A stretch of DNA of 21,737 nucleotides from assembly GCA_958427145.1 (NCBI GenBank), contig CAUAAZ010000037.1:1-21737 (forward strand), in the 5' to 3' direction. The notes under the pieces were generated by a model. That model made no database searches, was not told the origin of the DNA, and saw only the letters and a list, made by a program, of their open reading frames with translations. The first letter of the stretch is position 1, and each line of letters starts with the position of its first letter. The position numbers and the translations under genes were made by a program. Shown piece after piece: positions 14,002-21,737 of the stretch. Origin of the DNA: an uncultured Collinsella sp. (GTDB taxonomy: Bacteria; Actinomycetota; Coriobacteriia; Coriobacteriales; Coriobacteriaceae).

Positions 14002-15522
14002 GTGAGAGAGGAGAGCCCCCGACAAGGTATGAGGAGGCCCGACTCGGACCGTGCTTCCTCGCGGCGCAGCACACCGCGTTCCGGTCGCGGCGGGCAGACG
14101 TTTAGCGAACGCTATATTGCCGGCGTTCCCGCCCGTATCATGCGCCCCCGTTTGATATTCATGGCATGCCTGTTTACCTTGGTGTGCTTTGGCCTGCTGA
14201 TGGTGTACTCGGCGTCTTCGGTCGAGGCGCTGCACGAGAATGGCTCGGCGACGTTTTTTCTGTTTCGACAAGCCGCGTTTGCCGGAGTTGGCGTGCTGGC
14301 TATGGTTGCCATCGTGCGCATCTTGCCGGACAGTTGGTTTGGGGAAGACGTGCTCAGGATCTTTCTCATAGGCATGATAGGGCTACTGTTTCTGGTGTTC
14401 TTGGTGGGCAGCGGCAGCCGTGGCGCCACGCGCTGGCTCAACATCGCCGGCATTCAGTTCCAGCCTTCCGAGTTTTTAAAGCCATTTGCCATTGCGTATT
14501 CGGCCATCATGCTCGATCGCTTCTTTTCGCCCGGTGGCAACATCAACGAATTCCTTCGCAAGATGGGCATCTACCTGGGCATTTCGCTCTTTCTGATCTT
14601 TATCCAGCCCGATTTCGGTACTGTCCTGATCATCCTGTTGACCCTCATGTGCATGGCGTTGTTTGCGGGTCTCGACCCCAGATTTATCATCGGCGTGCTA
14701 ATCTTCGGCATTCTCGTGATCGTGATTGCGCTTGTCGCAGAGCCGTACCGTATGGTGCGTATTCAGGTTGCCTTGAACCCTTGGGCCGACGAGTATGGTG
14801 ACGGCTATCAGGCCACGCTTGCCATCATGGCCTTTGCCTCGGGCGGTCTGTTCGGCCGTGGCATCGGCAACTCAACCATGAAGTACTCGTATCTGCCCGA
14901 GGCGCACAATGACTACATCCTGGCTATCATTGGCGAGGAAGTCGGCTTTGTCGGAACCGTGCTGTTCTTCTTGGTGTTTGCGATGCTGATCTACTCGGCG
15001 TTTCGCATTGCCGAGCAGGCGACCGATCGTCGGGGCGCGCTCATGGCGTCTGGCTCCGCGGTCATTCTCGCAGTGCAGTTTTTGATTAACGCGCTGGGCA
15101 TCCTCAACGTGTTTCCCATGACGGGCAAACCGTTGCCGTTTATTAGCTACGGCGGTTCGTCGATTATTGTGTCGCTTATGCTTGCCGGGTTGATCCTGCG
15201 CGTTTCGTACGAGAGCGCCCGCCGCGATGAGTATGACCGCCGCCGTGAGAGCTTTGCCGTTATGGACGAGAGCACCGCCGGCGTAGCCCATGTGCGCGGT
15301 GAACGACCTTCGCGTAGCGGCTTTACCGTTCTGGATGGTTCTGCATCCGAGCCGGCAGCTCGTCCACGCCCGCGAATGGCTCCGCAAGGTCGTCCGCAGC
15401 GCCCCAGCCCTCGCAACGCGGGCGGCGGATATAATCGAATCGATTTGAACTCGGACCCGTCGGCGCGTCTGCGTACCGACGACCAGGGACCGCGTGTACG
15501 AAGGGACTACCATGACCGATAA
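14002..15522 (+). CDS. ftsW: septal peptidoglycan glycosyltransferase FtsW
   Basis: FtsW, a SEDS-family protein, polymerises lipid II into septal glycan strands with FtsI. The 506-residue product has about ten membrane segments between residues 50 and 400. It carries the SEDS motif block ASGGLFGRGIGNS followed by YLPEAHNDYI, in which D304 corresponds to the essential aspartate, and PLPFISYGGSS near the end. It has two extra disordered tails: about 48 basic residues at the N-terminus and about 105 Arg/Pro-rich residues at the C-terminus. I chose GTG at 14002, with AGGGG six bases upstream. TTG at 13996 and ATG at 14029 are alternatives. Its last 11 bases overlap murG. Confidence 0.96.
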   Translation: MREESPRQGMRRPDSDRASSRRSTPRSGRGGQTFSERYIAGVPARIMRPRLIFMACLFTLVCFGLLMVYSASSVEALHENGSATFFLFRQAAFAGVGVLAMVAIVRILPDSWFGEDVLRIFLIGMIGLLFLVFLVGSGSRGATRWLNIAGIQFQPSEFLKPFAIAYSAIMLDRFFSPGGNINEFLRKMGIYLGISLFLIFIQPDFGTVLIILLTLMCMALFAGLDPRFIIGVLIFGILVIVIALVAEPYRMVRIQVALNPWADEYGDGYQATLAIMAFASGGLFGRGIGNSTMKYSYLPEAHNDYILAIIGEEVGFVGTVLFFLVFAMLIYSAFRIAEQATDRRGALMASGSAVILAVQFLINALGILNVFPMTGKPLPFISYGGSSIIVSLMLAGLILRVSYESARRDEYDRRRESFAVMDESTAGVAHVRGERPSRSGFTVLDGSASEPAARPRPRMAPQGRPQRPSPRNAGGGYNRIDLNSDPSARLRTDDQGPRVRRDYHDR

Positions 15523-16627
15523 AATGACCGTTGCTATTGCAGCCGGCGGCACGGCAGGACACATCAACCCCGCGCTCGCCTTGGCCGAAGAACTGCGTGA
15601 CCGTGGCCACCACGTTGTGTTCGTGGGCCAGTCGCGCAAGCTCGAGGGTCGTCTGGTCCCCGAGGCTGGGTTTGATTTTGTGCCCATTACGGTCACGGGC
15701 TTCGACCGCTCCCGTCCTTGGACGGCGCTGACCTCGCTGTGGCGTGTCAACAAGGCCAAACGTGCGCTCGCCAGTCATTTCTCAAAGGTCGGCAAGCCCG
15801 ATGCTGCCGTCGGTTTTGGTGCCTATGTCGAGGTTCCGCTGCTGGGGTGGTGCAAGGGCGCAGGCGTTCCGTATCTGCTGCATGAGCAGAACTCTGTTCC
15901 GGGCCTGGCCAACAAGATGATGAACTCCCACGCCGCCCGCGTGTGCATCTCGGTGCCGGCAGCGCGTTCGGTCTTTGAGCGCGAAGGTGACCCTGACCAC
16001 GTGCTCATGACCGGCAACCCCGTACGTCGCTCGGTAATCGAAGGCGATCGCGCTCGCGGCCGCAAGGCACTTGGCGTTCCCGAGGACGCTACGCTGCTGC
16101 TCGTCTTTGGCGGTTCACTTGGCGCCCAGCACCTCAACGAGCGCGTGGTTTCGCTCAAAAACGAGCTGCTTTCGCGCAAGAACCTCTATGTGTTGCATTC
16201 GACGGGTGCCGACGGCTTTGAGGAGACCGAGCGCGCTTTGGCGCTGACGCCCGAGGAGGCGAAGCGTTACCGCGTCCAGCCTTACATCGACAACATGGGC
16301 GATATGTTGGCTGCTGCCGATTTGGTGCTCTCGCGTTCGGGCGCATCGAGCGTGGCCGAGATCGCTGCGCTCGCCGTGCCCTCGGTGCTCGTGCCGTATC
16401 CGCATGCGACGGCCGACCACCAAACCACCAATGCCCGGTATCTGGTCGACGCCGGGGCCGGCGTGCTCTGCGCCGATGCCGATATCGACGGTTCTGCCTT
16501 TGCCGATGAACTGCTGCACCTGGTCGATGACGCGGCGGCGCGCGACGCCATGCGTCAGGCGGCGCGTGGTCTGGCTCAGGATAGGGCCGCCGCTCTTCTG
16601 GCGGATGCGGTAGAGGGTTTGCGTTAG
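15512..16627 (+). CDS. murG: lipid II synthase MurG
   Basis: MurG adds N-acetylglucosamine to lipid I, forming lipid II on the inner face of the membrane. The 371-residue product is a GT-B glycosyltransferase. The N-terminal glycine loop is AAGGTAGHINPALA (G12-H17), followed by GFGAYVEVP and LLHEQNSVPG. The C-terminal UDP-GlcNAc site has FGGSLGAQHLNE, SRSGASSVAEIAAL and PYPHATADHQTTNA. The ATG at 15512 has AAGGGA five bases upstream and gives the family N-terminus MTDKMTVAIAAGGT. An in-frame GTG at 15494 is less likely. It overlaps the end of ftsW by 11 bases, implying coupled translation. A 97-base gap before murC has no clear promoter, though TACAGT at 16676-16681 could be a -10 box. Confidence 0.98.
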   Translation: MTDKMTVAIAAGGTAGHINPALALAEELRDRGHHVVFVGQSRKLEGRLVPEAGFDFVPITVTGFDRSRPWTALTSLWRVNKAKRALASHFSKVGKPDAAVGFGAYVEVPLLGWCKGAGVPYLLHEQNSVPGLANKMMNSHAARVCISVPAARSVFEREGDPDHVLMTGNPVRRSVIEGDRARGRKALGVPEDATLLLVFGGSLGAQHLNERVVSLKNELLSRKNLYVLHSTGADGFEETERALALTPEEAKRYRVQPYIDNMGDMLAAADLVLSRSGASSVAEIAALAVPSVLVPYPHATADHQTTNARYLVDAGAGVLCADADIDGSAFADELLHLVDDAAARDAMRQAARGLAQDRAAALLADAVEGLR

Positions 16628-16724
16628 TTAGACGGGATATCGTCGGTCGCCCTCGCGCTGATGCGGTAGGTGCGGTACAGTTAACGGGTTACAGGCAGTG
16701 TTTACGCAAGGAGTACACGAGCAC

Positions 16725-18143
16725 ATGGCTGATTCCCAGACTGCAACCTCCGCGCCCGAGTTTAAGAGCGCCCACTTTATCGGTATCGGCGGCGCCGGCA
16801 TGAGCGGCATCGCCCTCGTTCTGCACGAGCGCGGTTATGCCGTTACCGGCTCCGACCTTAAGACGTCACGTTATATCCGCCAGCTTACCCGCGCTGGTGT
16901 GAAGGTACATGTGGGCCATGAGGCCGCCACGATCGACGAGGTCAAGCCCGACGTGGTTGTTGTCTCCACCGCTATTCCGGAGTCCAACCCTGAACTCGTG
17001 CGCGCTCGCGAGCTTGGTATTCCCGTGTGGCCCCGTGCCAAGATGCTCTCTGCCTTGGGCCACGGCTACACTACCGTCGCTGTTGCCGGCACGCACGGCA
17101 AGACCACCACGTCTTCGATGTGCGCCACCATGCTCGACCGCATGGGTCTGGATCCGAGCTTCCTGATCGGTGGCATCGTCGAGGGCTATGACACGAACGG
17201 CAAGAACGGCTCGGGCGACTACTTTGTCGCCGAGGCCGACGAGTCCGACAGCTCCTTCCTGTTCCTGAACCCCAACGTGGTCATTGTGACCAACGTCGAG
17301 GCCGACCACCTCGATCACTACTCGGGTATCGAGGAGATCGAAGCGACTTTCGCCAAATTCATGAGCCTGGTGGGCGAGGACGGCACCGTCATCGTCTGCG
17401 GTGAGGACCCGCATCTGGTCGAGCTCGCCAAGTCGACGGGCCGTCACGTGCTTTCCTACGGCTTTGCCGAGAGCAACGACATCGTCTGCATGCACCCGGA
17501 TGTCAAAGGCATCCAGAGTGACTTTATCGTTCGCTTTGAGGACGGCACTGAGCATGCCGTGGAGATCAAGAGCAATCCCGGTCGCCACAACATGCTCAAC
17601 GCCACGGCGGTGCTCACCGTCGCCCATGTTCTGGGCCTTGACATCGACGCCGCCGCCAAGGCGCTCTCGAGCTTTGAGGGCGTCCGCCGTCGCTTTACCC
17701 ACGTGGGCGATATCGATGGCATCACCGTGGTCGATGATTACGGCCATCACCCCACCGAGATCAAGGCGACGCTTGCTGCCGCTTCGTCGCTGGGCTACAA
17801 GCATGTCGACGTCGTGTTCCAGCCGCACCGTTATTCGCGCCTGCAGGCCCTGTGCGACGACTTTGCCGATGCATTTGCCAATGCCGATAAACTGCTGCTG
17901 ATTGATGTGTTCTCGGCTGGCGAGATGCCCATTCCGGGTGTTACCTCTAAGATGCTCGCCGATACCGTGCGCGCCAAGCATCCTGGCAAGGAGGTCGTGT
18001 ACTGCTCCAGCCGTCTTGAGCTCAATCAGGAGCTCGAGCAGATGGTGGGCGAGGGCGATCTGCTGCTCACTATGGGTGCCGGTGACGTTACGACCGTCGG
18101 TCCCGAGTTCATTGAGTATCTGACTGCCAAGAAAGACGCTTAA
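16725..18143 (+). CDS. murC: UDP-MurNAc:L-alanine ligase MurC
   Basis: MurC attaches L-alanine to UDP-MurNAc using ATP, the first step of stem-peptide assembly. The 472-residue product has the N-terminal dinucleotide-like loop HFIGIGGAGMSGIA, the Mur-ligase P-loop VAGTHGKTTTSS (K126), VEADHLDHYSG at the metal site and the C-terminal DDYGHHPTEIKATL and FQPHRYSR motifs. THGKT and GHHPTE are characteristic of MurC. I chose the ATG at 16725, preceded by AAGGAG with an 11-base gap. A GTG at 16698 lies upstream of that binding site and is unlikely. murB starts five bases after the stop. Confidence 0.98.
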   Translation: MADSQTATSAPEFKSAHFIGIGGAGMSGIALVLHERGYAVTGSDLKTSRYIRQLTRAGVKVHVGHEAATIDEVKPDVVVVSTAIPESNPELVRARELGIPVWPRAKMLSALGHGYTTVAVAGTHGKTTTSSMCATMLDRMGLDPSFLIGGIVEGYDTNGKNGSGDYFVAEADESDSSFLFLNPNVVIVTNVEADHLDHYSGIEEIEATFAKFMSLVGEDGTVIVCGEDPHLVELAKSTGRHVLSYGFAESNDIVCMHPDVKGIQSDFIVRFEDGTEHAVEIKSNPGRHNMLNATAVLTVAHVLGLDIDAAAKALSSFEGVRRRFTHVGDIDGITVVDDYGHHPTEIKATLAAASSLGYKHVDVVFQPHRYSRLQALCDDFADAFANADKLLLIDVFSAGEMPIPGVTSKMLADTVRAKHPGKEVVYCSSRLELNQELEQMVGEGDLLLTMGAGDVTTVGPEFIEYLTAKKDA

Positions 18144-18148
18144 GTCTA

Positions 18149-19060
18149 ATGGGTCTGTTTAACGCCGTCATGGCGCTCTCGGGCATGATCGACACGGATG
18201 TGATCGAGGACGAGCGCCTTGCGCGTCATACGAGCTATCGTATCGGCGGCAAGGCCGACCTCTTTGTGACGTGCCATAGCTATCATGCCCTCCGCCGCGC
18301 CGTGGCGGTGCTCGATCGCGAGCAGGTGCCGTGGGTCATCATCGGCAAGGGCTCCAATCTGCTGGTTGCCGATGGCGGTTATCGCGGCGCCGTCATTTCG
18401 CTCGGACGTGAGTTTCAGCGCACGGTTGTTGCCGATGACGGTTGTACGCTGACGGTCGGTGCGGGCGTGATGTTTGCGCGCCTGGTCAACGATGCCCTGT
18501 CGCGTAGCCTCTCGGGCCTTGAGTTTGCCGTTGGCATCCCTGGCTCGGTTGGCGGTGCGATATCTATGAATGCCGGCACACGGACCGAGTGGATTGGCTC
18601 GCTGGTTGAGGATGTCGTAACGTTTGACCCGGCATCCGGTATCAAGCATTATGCGGGGTCCGAGATCACTTGGGGCTACCGCGAATGTAGCCTTCCCCGC
18701 AATGAGATTATTCTCGAGTGCGTGCTCAAGCTTAAACCGGCGCCCAAGGCCGACATTCGCGAGCGCATGGAGCGGTACCTGACGAGGCGCAAGCGTACGC
18801 AGCCCATGGGTCGCGCATCCTGCGGGTCGGTCTTTCGCAACCCGCCCGATGCGAGTGTGGGCAAGCTCATCGAGGATTGTGGATTAAAGGGTTTTTCGAT
18901 TGGCGGCGCGGAAGTTTCGCCCGTTCACGCTAATTTTATCGTTAATAACGGAACTGCCTCGGCCGATGACGTTGCCGCGGTTATCAGACATGTGCACGGA
19001 AAGGTGAGGGAGGCGTATGGCATCGAGCTCAGACCGGAAGTTAAATTCCTCGGCTTCTAG
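18149..19060 (+). CDS. murB: UDP-N-acetylenolpyruvoylglucosamine reductase MurB
   Basis: MurB reduces UDP-GlcNAc-enolpyruvate to UDP-MurNAc with NADPH and bound FAD. The 303-residue product has the FAD-binding motifs YRIGGKADLF, IGKGSNLLVADGGYRG and GIPGSVGGAISMNAG. It has the active-site segment ASCGSVFRNP, whose S227 aligns with the catalytic serine of E. coli MurB (S229). Size and the SxGSVFxNP pattern suggest the shorter, type II class of MurB. The ATG at 18149 lacks a strong ribosome binding site and lies five bases after murC, so coupling is likely. Its 3' end overlaps the ftsQ start by 44 bases in a different frame. murA is not in the window. Confidence 0.97.
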   Translation: MGLFNAVMALSGMIDTDVIEDERLARHTSYRIGGKADLFVTCHSYHALRRAVAVLDREQVPWVIIGKGSNLLVADGGYRGAVISLGREFQRTVVADDGCTLTVGAGVMFARLVNDALSRSLSGLEFAVGIPGSVGGAISMNAGTRTEWIGSLVEDVVTFDPASGIKHYAGSEITWGYRECSLPRNEIILECVLKLKPAPKADIRERMERYLTRRKRTQPMGRASCGSVFRNPPDASVGKLIEDCGLKGFSIGGAEVSPVHANFIVNNGTASADDVAAVIRHVHGKVREAYGIELRPEVKFLGF

Positions 19061-20273
19061 AGCATCGAAACCCACCTTCCGCCGCGCCGGAGGGCGTTCC
19101 GGCGCGCCTGCCAAACCTCAACGCAATACCGTCGCGCACTCTAAGTCTGTCGGGCATGCTCGACAGACCAGTCGTCCGGTTGTCGGCTCGCAGCTCGGTA
19201 ATCGTCCGGCCGCAAAAAAGTCCTCGCGTCCCTCGGTGACGTCAAAGCCTGTTATGGGCGCCAAACCCGCCCGTCCCGTGGCAACTCCTAAGCCCTCGAC
19301 GGGAACTAAAGCGCCGCGTCCAGGTCGCACGCTGGGCGCATCGAAACCGCGCTCGCTGACATCGGTGCCGGCTACCGCCAAGAAGCCTTCGGGTAAAAAA
19401 AGCGTCAACCCGTTGTCTTCACTTGGGGCGATGGTAAATAAAACATCAGACGCCGCTTCTGTCGTTGCAGGCAAAGGCAAAATCGTGGGCGGCGTTCTGG
19501 CCGCCTTGGCCGTGCTCGTCGTCGTTGCCATCGTGGTGATCAACTCTGGATTGTTTACCGCCACTGATATTCAGATTCAAGGCAGCGAGCATGTGACGAA
19601 GCACGATGCTATCCAGCTGATCGATTTGCCCGAGGGAACGTCGCTTTTTAACGTCGATCCCGACCAGATTACCGAGGACCTCAAGCAGAATCCGTGGGTC
19701 TCGGGCGTGGATGTCCAGCGTCAGTTCCCGCATACGCTCATCATTACGCCGATGGAGCGCAAGGTCATCGCAATTGCCTATATCAGTTCCGATGACCTTG
19801 CCTGGGCCATCGGGGATGATGACACCTGGATCGCCCCACTGTCGACGTCGGTCGAAGTGGACGACCAAGGCAACGTCATCACGACAGGGCAGGGCTCAAA
19901 TACCTTGACCGGAATCGATGCCGCGCTGGCGCTCGCTAAGCACTATGGCGCGGTGTTGTTGACTGATGTCTCGGCGGATGTCGCTCCGGTTTCCGGCCAG
20001 GCAGTGAGCTCCAAGGCCGTTAAGGCTGGCTTGGATTATGTGCGTGGTTTTTCGAGCGAGTTCTTGGGACAAGTCAAGGATATTTCCACGCCTTCGGTCG
20101 AAGCCATCTCGGCAAACCTCAATAACGGCATTGAGGTGTCGCTGGGCGATTCGAACGATATCGTCAAGAAGGAGCGCGTAGTCACCAAGCTGCTTTCGCA
20201 GGTAGAGGGCGTAACGTATATCAATGTGCGCTCTCCGGGTAACTATACATTTAGGAACGCTCCGACCTCGTAG
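19017..20273 (+). CDS. ftsQ: cell division protein FtsQ/DivIB
   Basis: FtsQ is a bitopic divisome protein that binds FtsL and FtsB and controls septal synthesis. The 418-residue product has an exceptionally long cytoplasmic N-terminus (1-155), rich in Lys, Arg, Pro and Ser with almost no acidic residues. A single membrane segment (about 156-178) follows, then a POTRA domain (about 183-255, from FTATDIQIQGSEHVT to the ITPMERKVIAI strand) and a beta-rich domain with VEGVTYINVRSPGNYTF near the end. Typical FtsQ tails are 20-100 residues. The ATG at 19017 lies inside the end of murB. AGGTGAGGGAGG just before it is a very strong binding site, which decides this start. Confidence 0.93.
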   Translation: MASSSDRKLNSSASRASKPTFRRAGGRSGAPAKPQRNTVAHSKSVGHARQTSRPVVGSQLGNRPAAKKSSRPSVTSKPVMGAKPARPVATPKPSTGTKAPRPGRTLGASKPRSLTSVPATAKKPSGKKSVNPLSSLGAMVNKTSDAASVVAGKGKIVGGVLAALAVLVVVAIVVINSGLFTATDIQIQGSEHVTKHDAIQLIDLPEGTSLFNVDPDQITEDLKQNPWVSGVDVQRQFPHTLIITPMERKVIAIAYISSDDLAWAIGDDDTWIAPLSTSVEVDDQGNVITTGQGSNTLTGIDAALALAKHYGAVLLTDVSADVAPVSGQAVSSKAVKAGLDYVRGFSSEFLGQVKDISTPSVEAISANLNNGIEVSLGDSNDIVKKERVVTKLLSQVEGVTYINVRSPGNYTFRNAPTS

Positions 20274-20472
20274 CGCTGGTTGATGCTTTGTTGAGGGGCC
20301 ATACCACGCCGTTTATCTGGTTTGTTTGGTTTTCACGGTCAATTATTTGACTGATACGTTCATAATGTGCAAACATAATACGGTTTACCTTTGCATTTAC
20401 TTTCAACCTGAAGGTTAATGTGCGCAGGGGTCGACCCATGCTATGGCTATAACCTTTGTTCGGAGGACCGAC
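20274..20472 (+). promoter_or_regulatory. AT-rich regulatory region upstream of ftsZ
   Basis: The 199-base gap between ftsQ and ftsZ is clearly AT-richer than the genes around it. It holds TTGACT (20347-20352) as a -35-like element. CATAAT appears at 20361-20366 and 20374-20379, but spacings of 8 and 21 bp are poor. The -35-like box overlaps the perfect palindrome GTCAA-TTAT-TTGAC (20338-20351). A small hairpin AACCT-GA-AGGTT lies at about 20405-20416. An ftsZ-specific promoter is likely by analogy with other bacteria, but the exact hexamers cannot be fixed. Confidence 0.5.
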
Positions 20473-21627
20473 ATGCACGAGACAGAGATCAACAACTACC
20501 TTGCCGTCATTAAGGTGGTCGGCGTCGGCGGCGGCGGTACCAACGCGGTCAATCGAATGATCGAAGAGGGCATCCGCGGCGTCGAGTTTGTTGCCATCAA
20601 CACCGATGCTCAGGCACTCGCGATCTCTGATGCCGATATCAAGGTGCACATCGGCACCGACCTTACCCGCGGCCTGGGCGCCGGCGCCAACCCCGAGGTT
20701 GGCCGCAAGGCTGCCGATGAGTCCCGCGACGACATTGCCGAGGCGCTCGCTGGCGCCGACATGGTGTTCATCACCTGCGGCGAGGGCGGTGGCACCGGTA
20801 CCGGCGCTGCTCCCATCGTTGCCGATATCGCGATGAACGAGGTCGGTGCGCTGACCGTCGCCGTCGTGACCAAGCCCTTCACCTTCGAGGGCCGCAAGCG
20901 CAAGAAGAGCGCCGAGGAGGGCATTAAGACCCTCTCCGATTGCGTCGACACCATGATCGTCATCCCTAACGATAAGCTGCTCGACATCGCCGAGAAGAAG
21001 ACCACCATGCTCGAGGCCTTCGCGATTGCCGATGGCGTCCTTTCCCAGGGCACCCAGGGCATCACCGACCTCATCACCGTCCCCGGTATCATCAACCTGG
21101 ACTTCGCCGATGTTAAGACCATCATGAAGCAGGCCGGTACCGCCATGATGGGTATCGGTACCTCTTCTGGGGACACCCGTGCCGTCGACGCTGCCCAGCA
21201 GGCCATCTCCAGCCCGCTGCTCGAGAGCTCCATCGATGGTGCCACGCGCGTGCTGCTCTCCATCGCCGGTTCCAAGGACCTGGGCATCCAGGAGATCAGC
21301 GACGCCGCCGACGTTGTCGCCAACGCCGTCGACCCCGAGGCCAACATCATCTTCGGTACCGTTGTCGACGAGTCCCTGGGCGATCAGGTGCGTATCACCG
21401 TCATCGCTACGGGCTTCTCCGACTCCAACGTCAACCGTCAGGACGAGCTCTTTGCTGCTCAGCAGTCTCAGAGCAAGGCCGCTGCCTCCGCTGAGCCGCA
21501 GCGCACCGCTCCTGCCACGAGCCCGGCTCAGGCCGCTCCGACCCGCAACGTCGGTGGCACCGAGCTTCCTAACTTCGGCAACGATCAGTTCGAGCTTCCC
21601 GACTTCCTGAAGCGCGGTAGCTTCTAA
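20473..21627 (+). CDS. ftsZ: cell division GTPase FtsZ
   Basis: FtsZ, a tubulin homologue, polymerises with GTP into the Z-ring that organises the divisome. The 384-residue product has the N-terminal KVVGVGGGGTNAVNRM loop, the tubulin signature GGGTGTG (105-111), and the T7 catalytic loop NLDFAD with D210 and D213. A flexible Ala/Pro/Gln-rich linker (about 325-370) leads to the conserved C-terminal peptide ELPDFLKRGSF. The residues before the signature read TCGEGGG, where many FtsZs have TAGMGGG or TAGEGGG. The ATG at 20473 has GGAGG six bases upstream. An in-frame ATG at 20443 lies before that site and is rejected. No ftsA is present. FtsZ is the last gene of the cluster, followed by a strong terminator. 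Confidence 0.99.
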   Translation: MHETEINNYLAVIKVVGVGGGGTNAVNRMIEEGIRGVEFVAINTDAQALAISDADIKVHIGTDLTRGLGAGANPEVGRKAADESRDDIAEALAGADMVFITCGEGGGTGTGAAPIVADIAMNEVGALTVAVVTKPFTFEGRKRKKSAEEGIKTLSDCVDTMIVIPNDKLLDIAEKKTTMLEAFAIADGVLSQGTQGITDLITVPGIINLDFADVKTIMKQAGTAMMGIGTSSGDTRAVDAAQQAISSPLLESSIDGATRVLLSIAGSKDLGIQEISDAADVVANAVDPEANIIFGTVVDESLGDQVRITVIATGFSDSNVNRQDELFAAQQSQSKAAASAEPQRTAPATSPAQAAPTRNVGGTELPNFGNDQFELPDFLKRGSF

Positions 21628-21653
21628 GTCGTTCTTTGCATTGTTGTGCACAG

Positions 21654-21682
21654 GGGCGTGTCCGTATGGACGCGCCCTTTTT
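21654..21682 (+). terminator. rho-independent terminator after ftsZ
   Basis: GGGCGTGTCC (21654-21663) pairs with GGACGCGCCC (21668-21677), with one G-U pair and a GTAT loop. TTTTT follows directly. It ends the dcw operon. Confidence 0.94.
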
Positions 21683-21699
21683 ATTCAAGACTTTAGTCT

Positions 21700-21720
21700 G
21701 CTGGCCGCGCAGCGGCCAGC
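21700..21720. repeat. 9-bp perfect hairpin near window end
   Basis: GCTGGCCGC (21700-21708) and GCGGCCAGC (21712-21720) form a perfect stem with a GCA loop. TTTAAA follows on the plus strand, so it may be a second, weaker terminator, or one for a gene arriving from beyond the window. A small palindrome, AGACT-TT-AGTCT, precedes it (21688-21699). Confidence 0.55.
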
Positions 21721-21737
21721 TTTAAACCACCCGCTAC

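Noticed and set aside
16866..17981. Long minus-strand open frame opposite murC
   Set aside because: Same reasoning: murC is complete and the antisense translation has no family features.
20443..20472. Earlier ATG for ftsZ
   Set aside because: It lies upstream of the strong GGAGG site and adds residues not seen in FtsZ proteins.
20251..21651. Long minus-strand open frame opposite ftsZ
   Set aside because: It runs through the ftsZ upstream region and gene. Its Gly/Asp-rich translation mirrors ftsZ codons.
1..21737. CRISPR arrays, tRNA or rRNA genes, phage or defence genes
   Set aside because: No regularly spaced repeats, no cloverleaf-like sequences and no matching genes were seen on reading both strands.

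Overview
The window is a high-GC bacterial chromosome segment carrying a near-complete division and cell wall (dcw) cluster on the plus strand, preceded by four housekeeping or accessory genes and a broken insertion sequence. Gene order, high GC, the actinobacterial-type FtsZ GTP-binding loop, the absence of ftsA and the long basic tails on division proteins suggest an actinomycete. My best guess is the class Coriobacteriia, perhaps Collinsella. That placement is inference from gene content, not from a database comparison.

Layout. 1-461: minus-strand N-terminal half of an IS110-family transposase, truncated about 50 bases from the window edge. 462-814: no gene; probably includes the upstream (left-end) non-coding part of the IS110 element plus a promoter. 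815-2296: a UPF0371/DUF1846 protein, with a terminator. 2553-2891: a small winged-helix regulator, with a terminator. 3070-5675: pyrG and xerD, almost touching, ended by a very large perfect hairpin. 5776-6137: a dense regulatory region. It has a good sigma-70 type promoter, TGGGG repeats at about 10-bp spacing that look like an MraZ operator, two copies of a GGGG-N5-CCCC element around the promoter, repeated AACATAT motifs and a LexA-like palindrome.

6138-21627: mraZ, rsmH, ftsL, ftsI, murF, mraY, murD, ftsW, murG, murC, murB, ftsQ, ftsZ, ending in a strong terminator. Most junctions are tight or overlapping (ftsW/murG by 11 nt, murB/ftsQ by 44 nt). Larger gaps with possible internal promoters lie before ftsL, murF, murC and ftsZ. 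murE, ddl and ftsA are not in the cluster.

How the genes work together. MurB, MurC, MurD and MurF build UDP-MurNAc-pentapeptide in the cytoplasm, with MurE supplied from elsewhere. MraY and MurG make lipid I and lipid II. FtsW polymerises and FtsI crosslinks septal peptidoglycan. FtsL and FtsQ link these enzymes to the divisome, which FtsZ organises. MraZ and RsmH are the conserved regulator and 16S rRNA methyltransferase that head such clusters. XerD resolves chromosome dimers at division. PyrG supplies CTP.

I found no convincing entirely new system. The most interesting points are the layered control region upstream of mraZ, the shared basic disordered tails on FtsI, FtsW and FtsQ, the IS110 relic with a structured flank, the missing murE, and an exact DnaA-box 9-mer in the pyrG leader.
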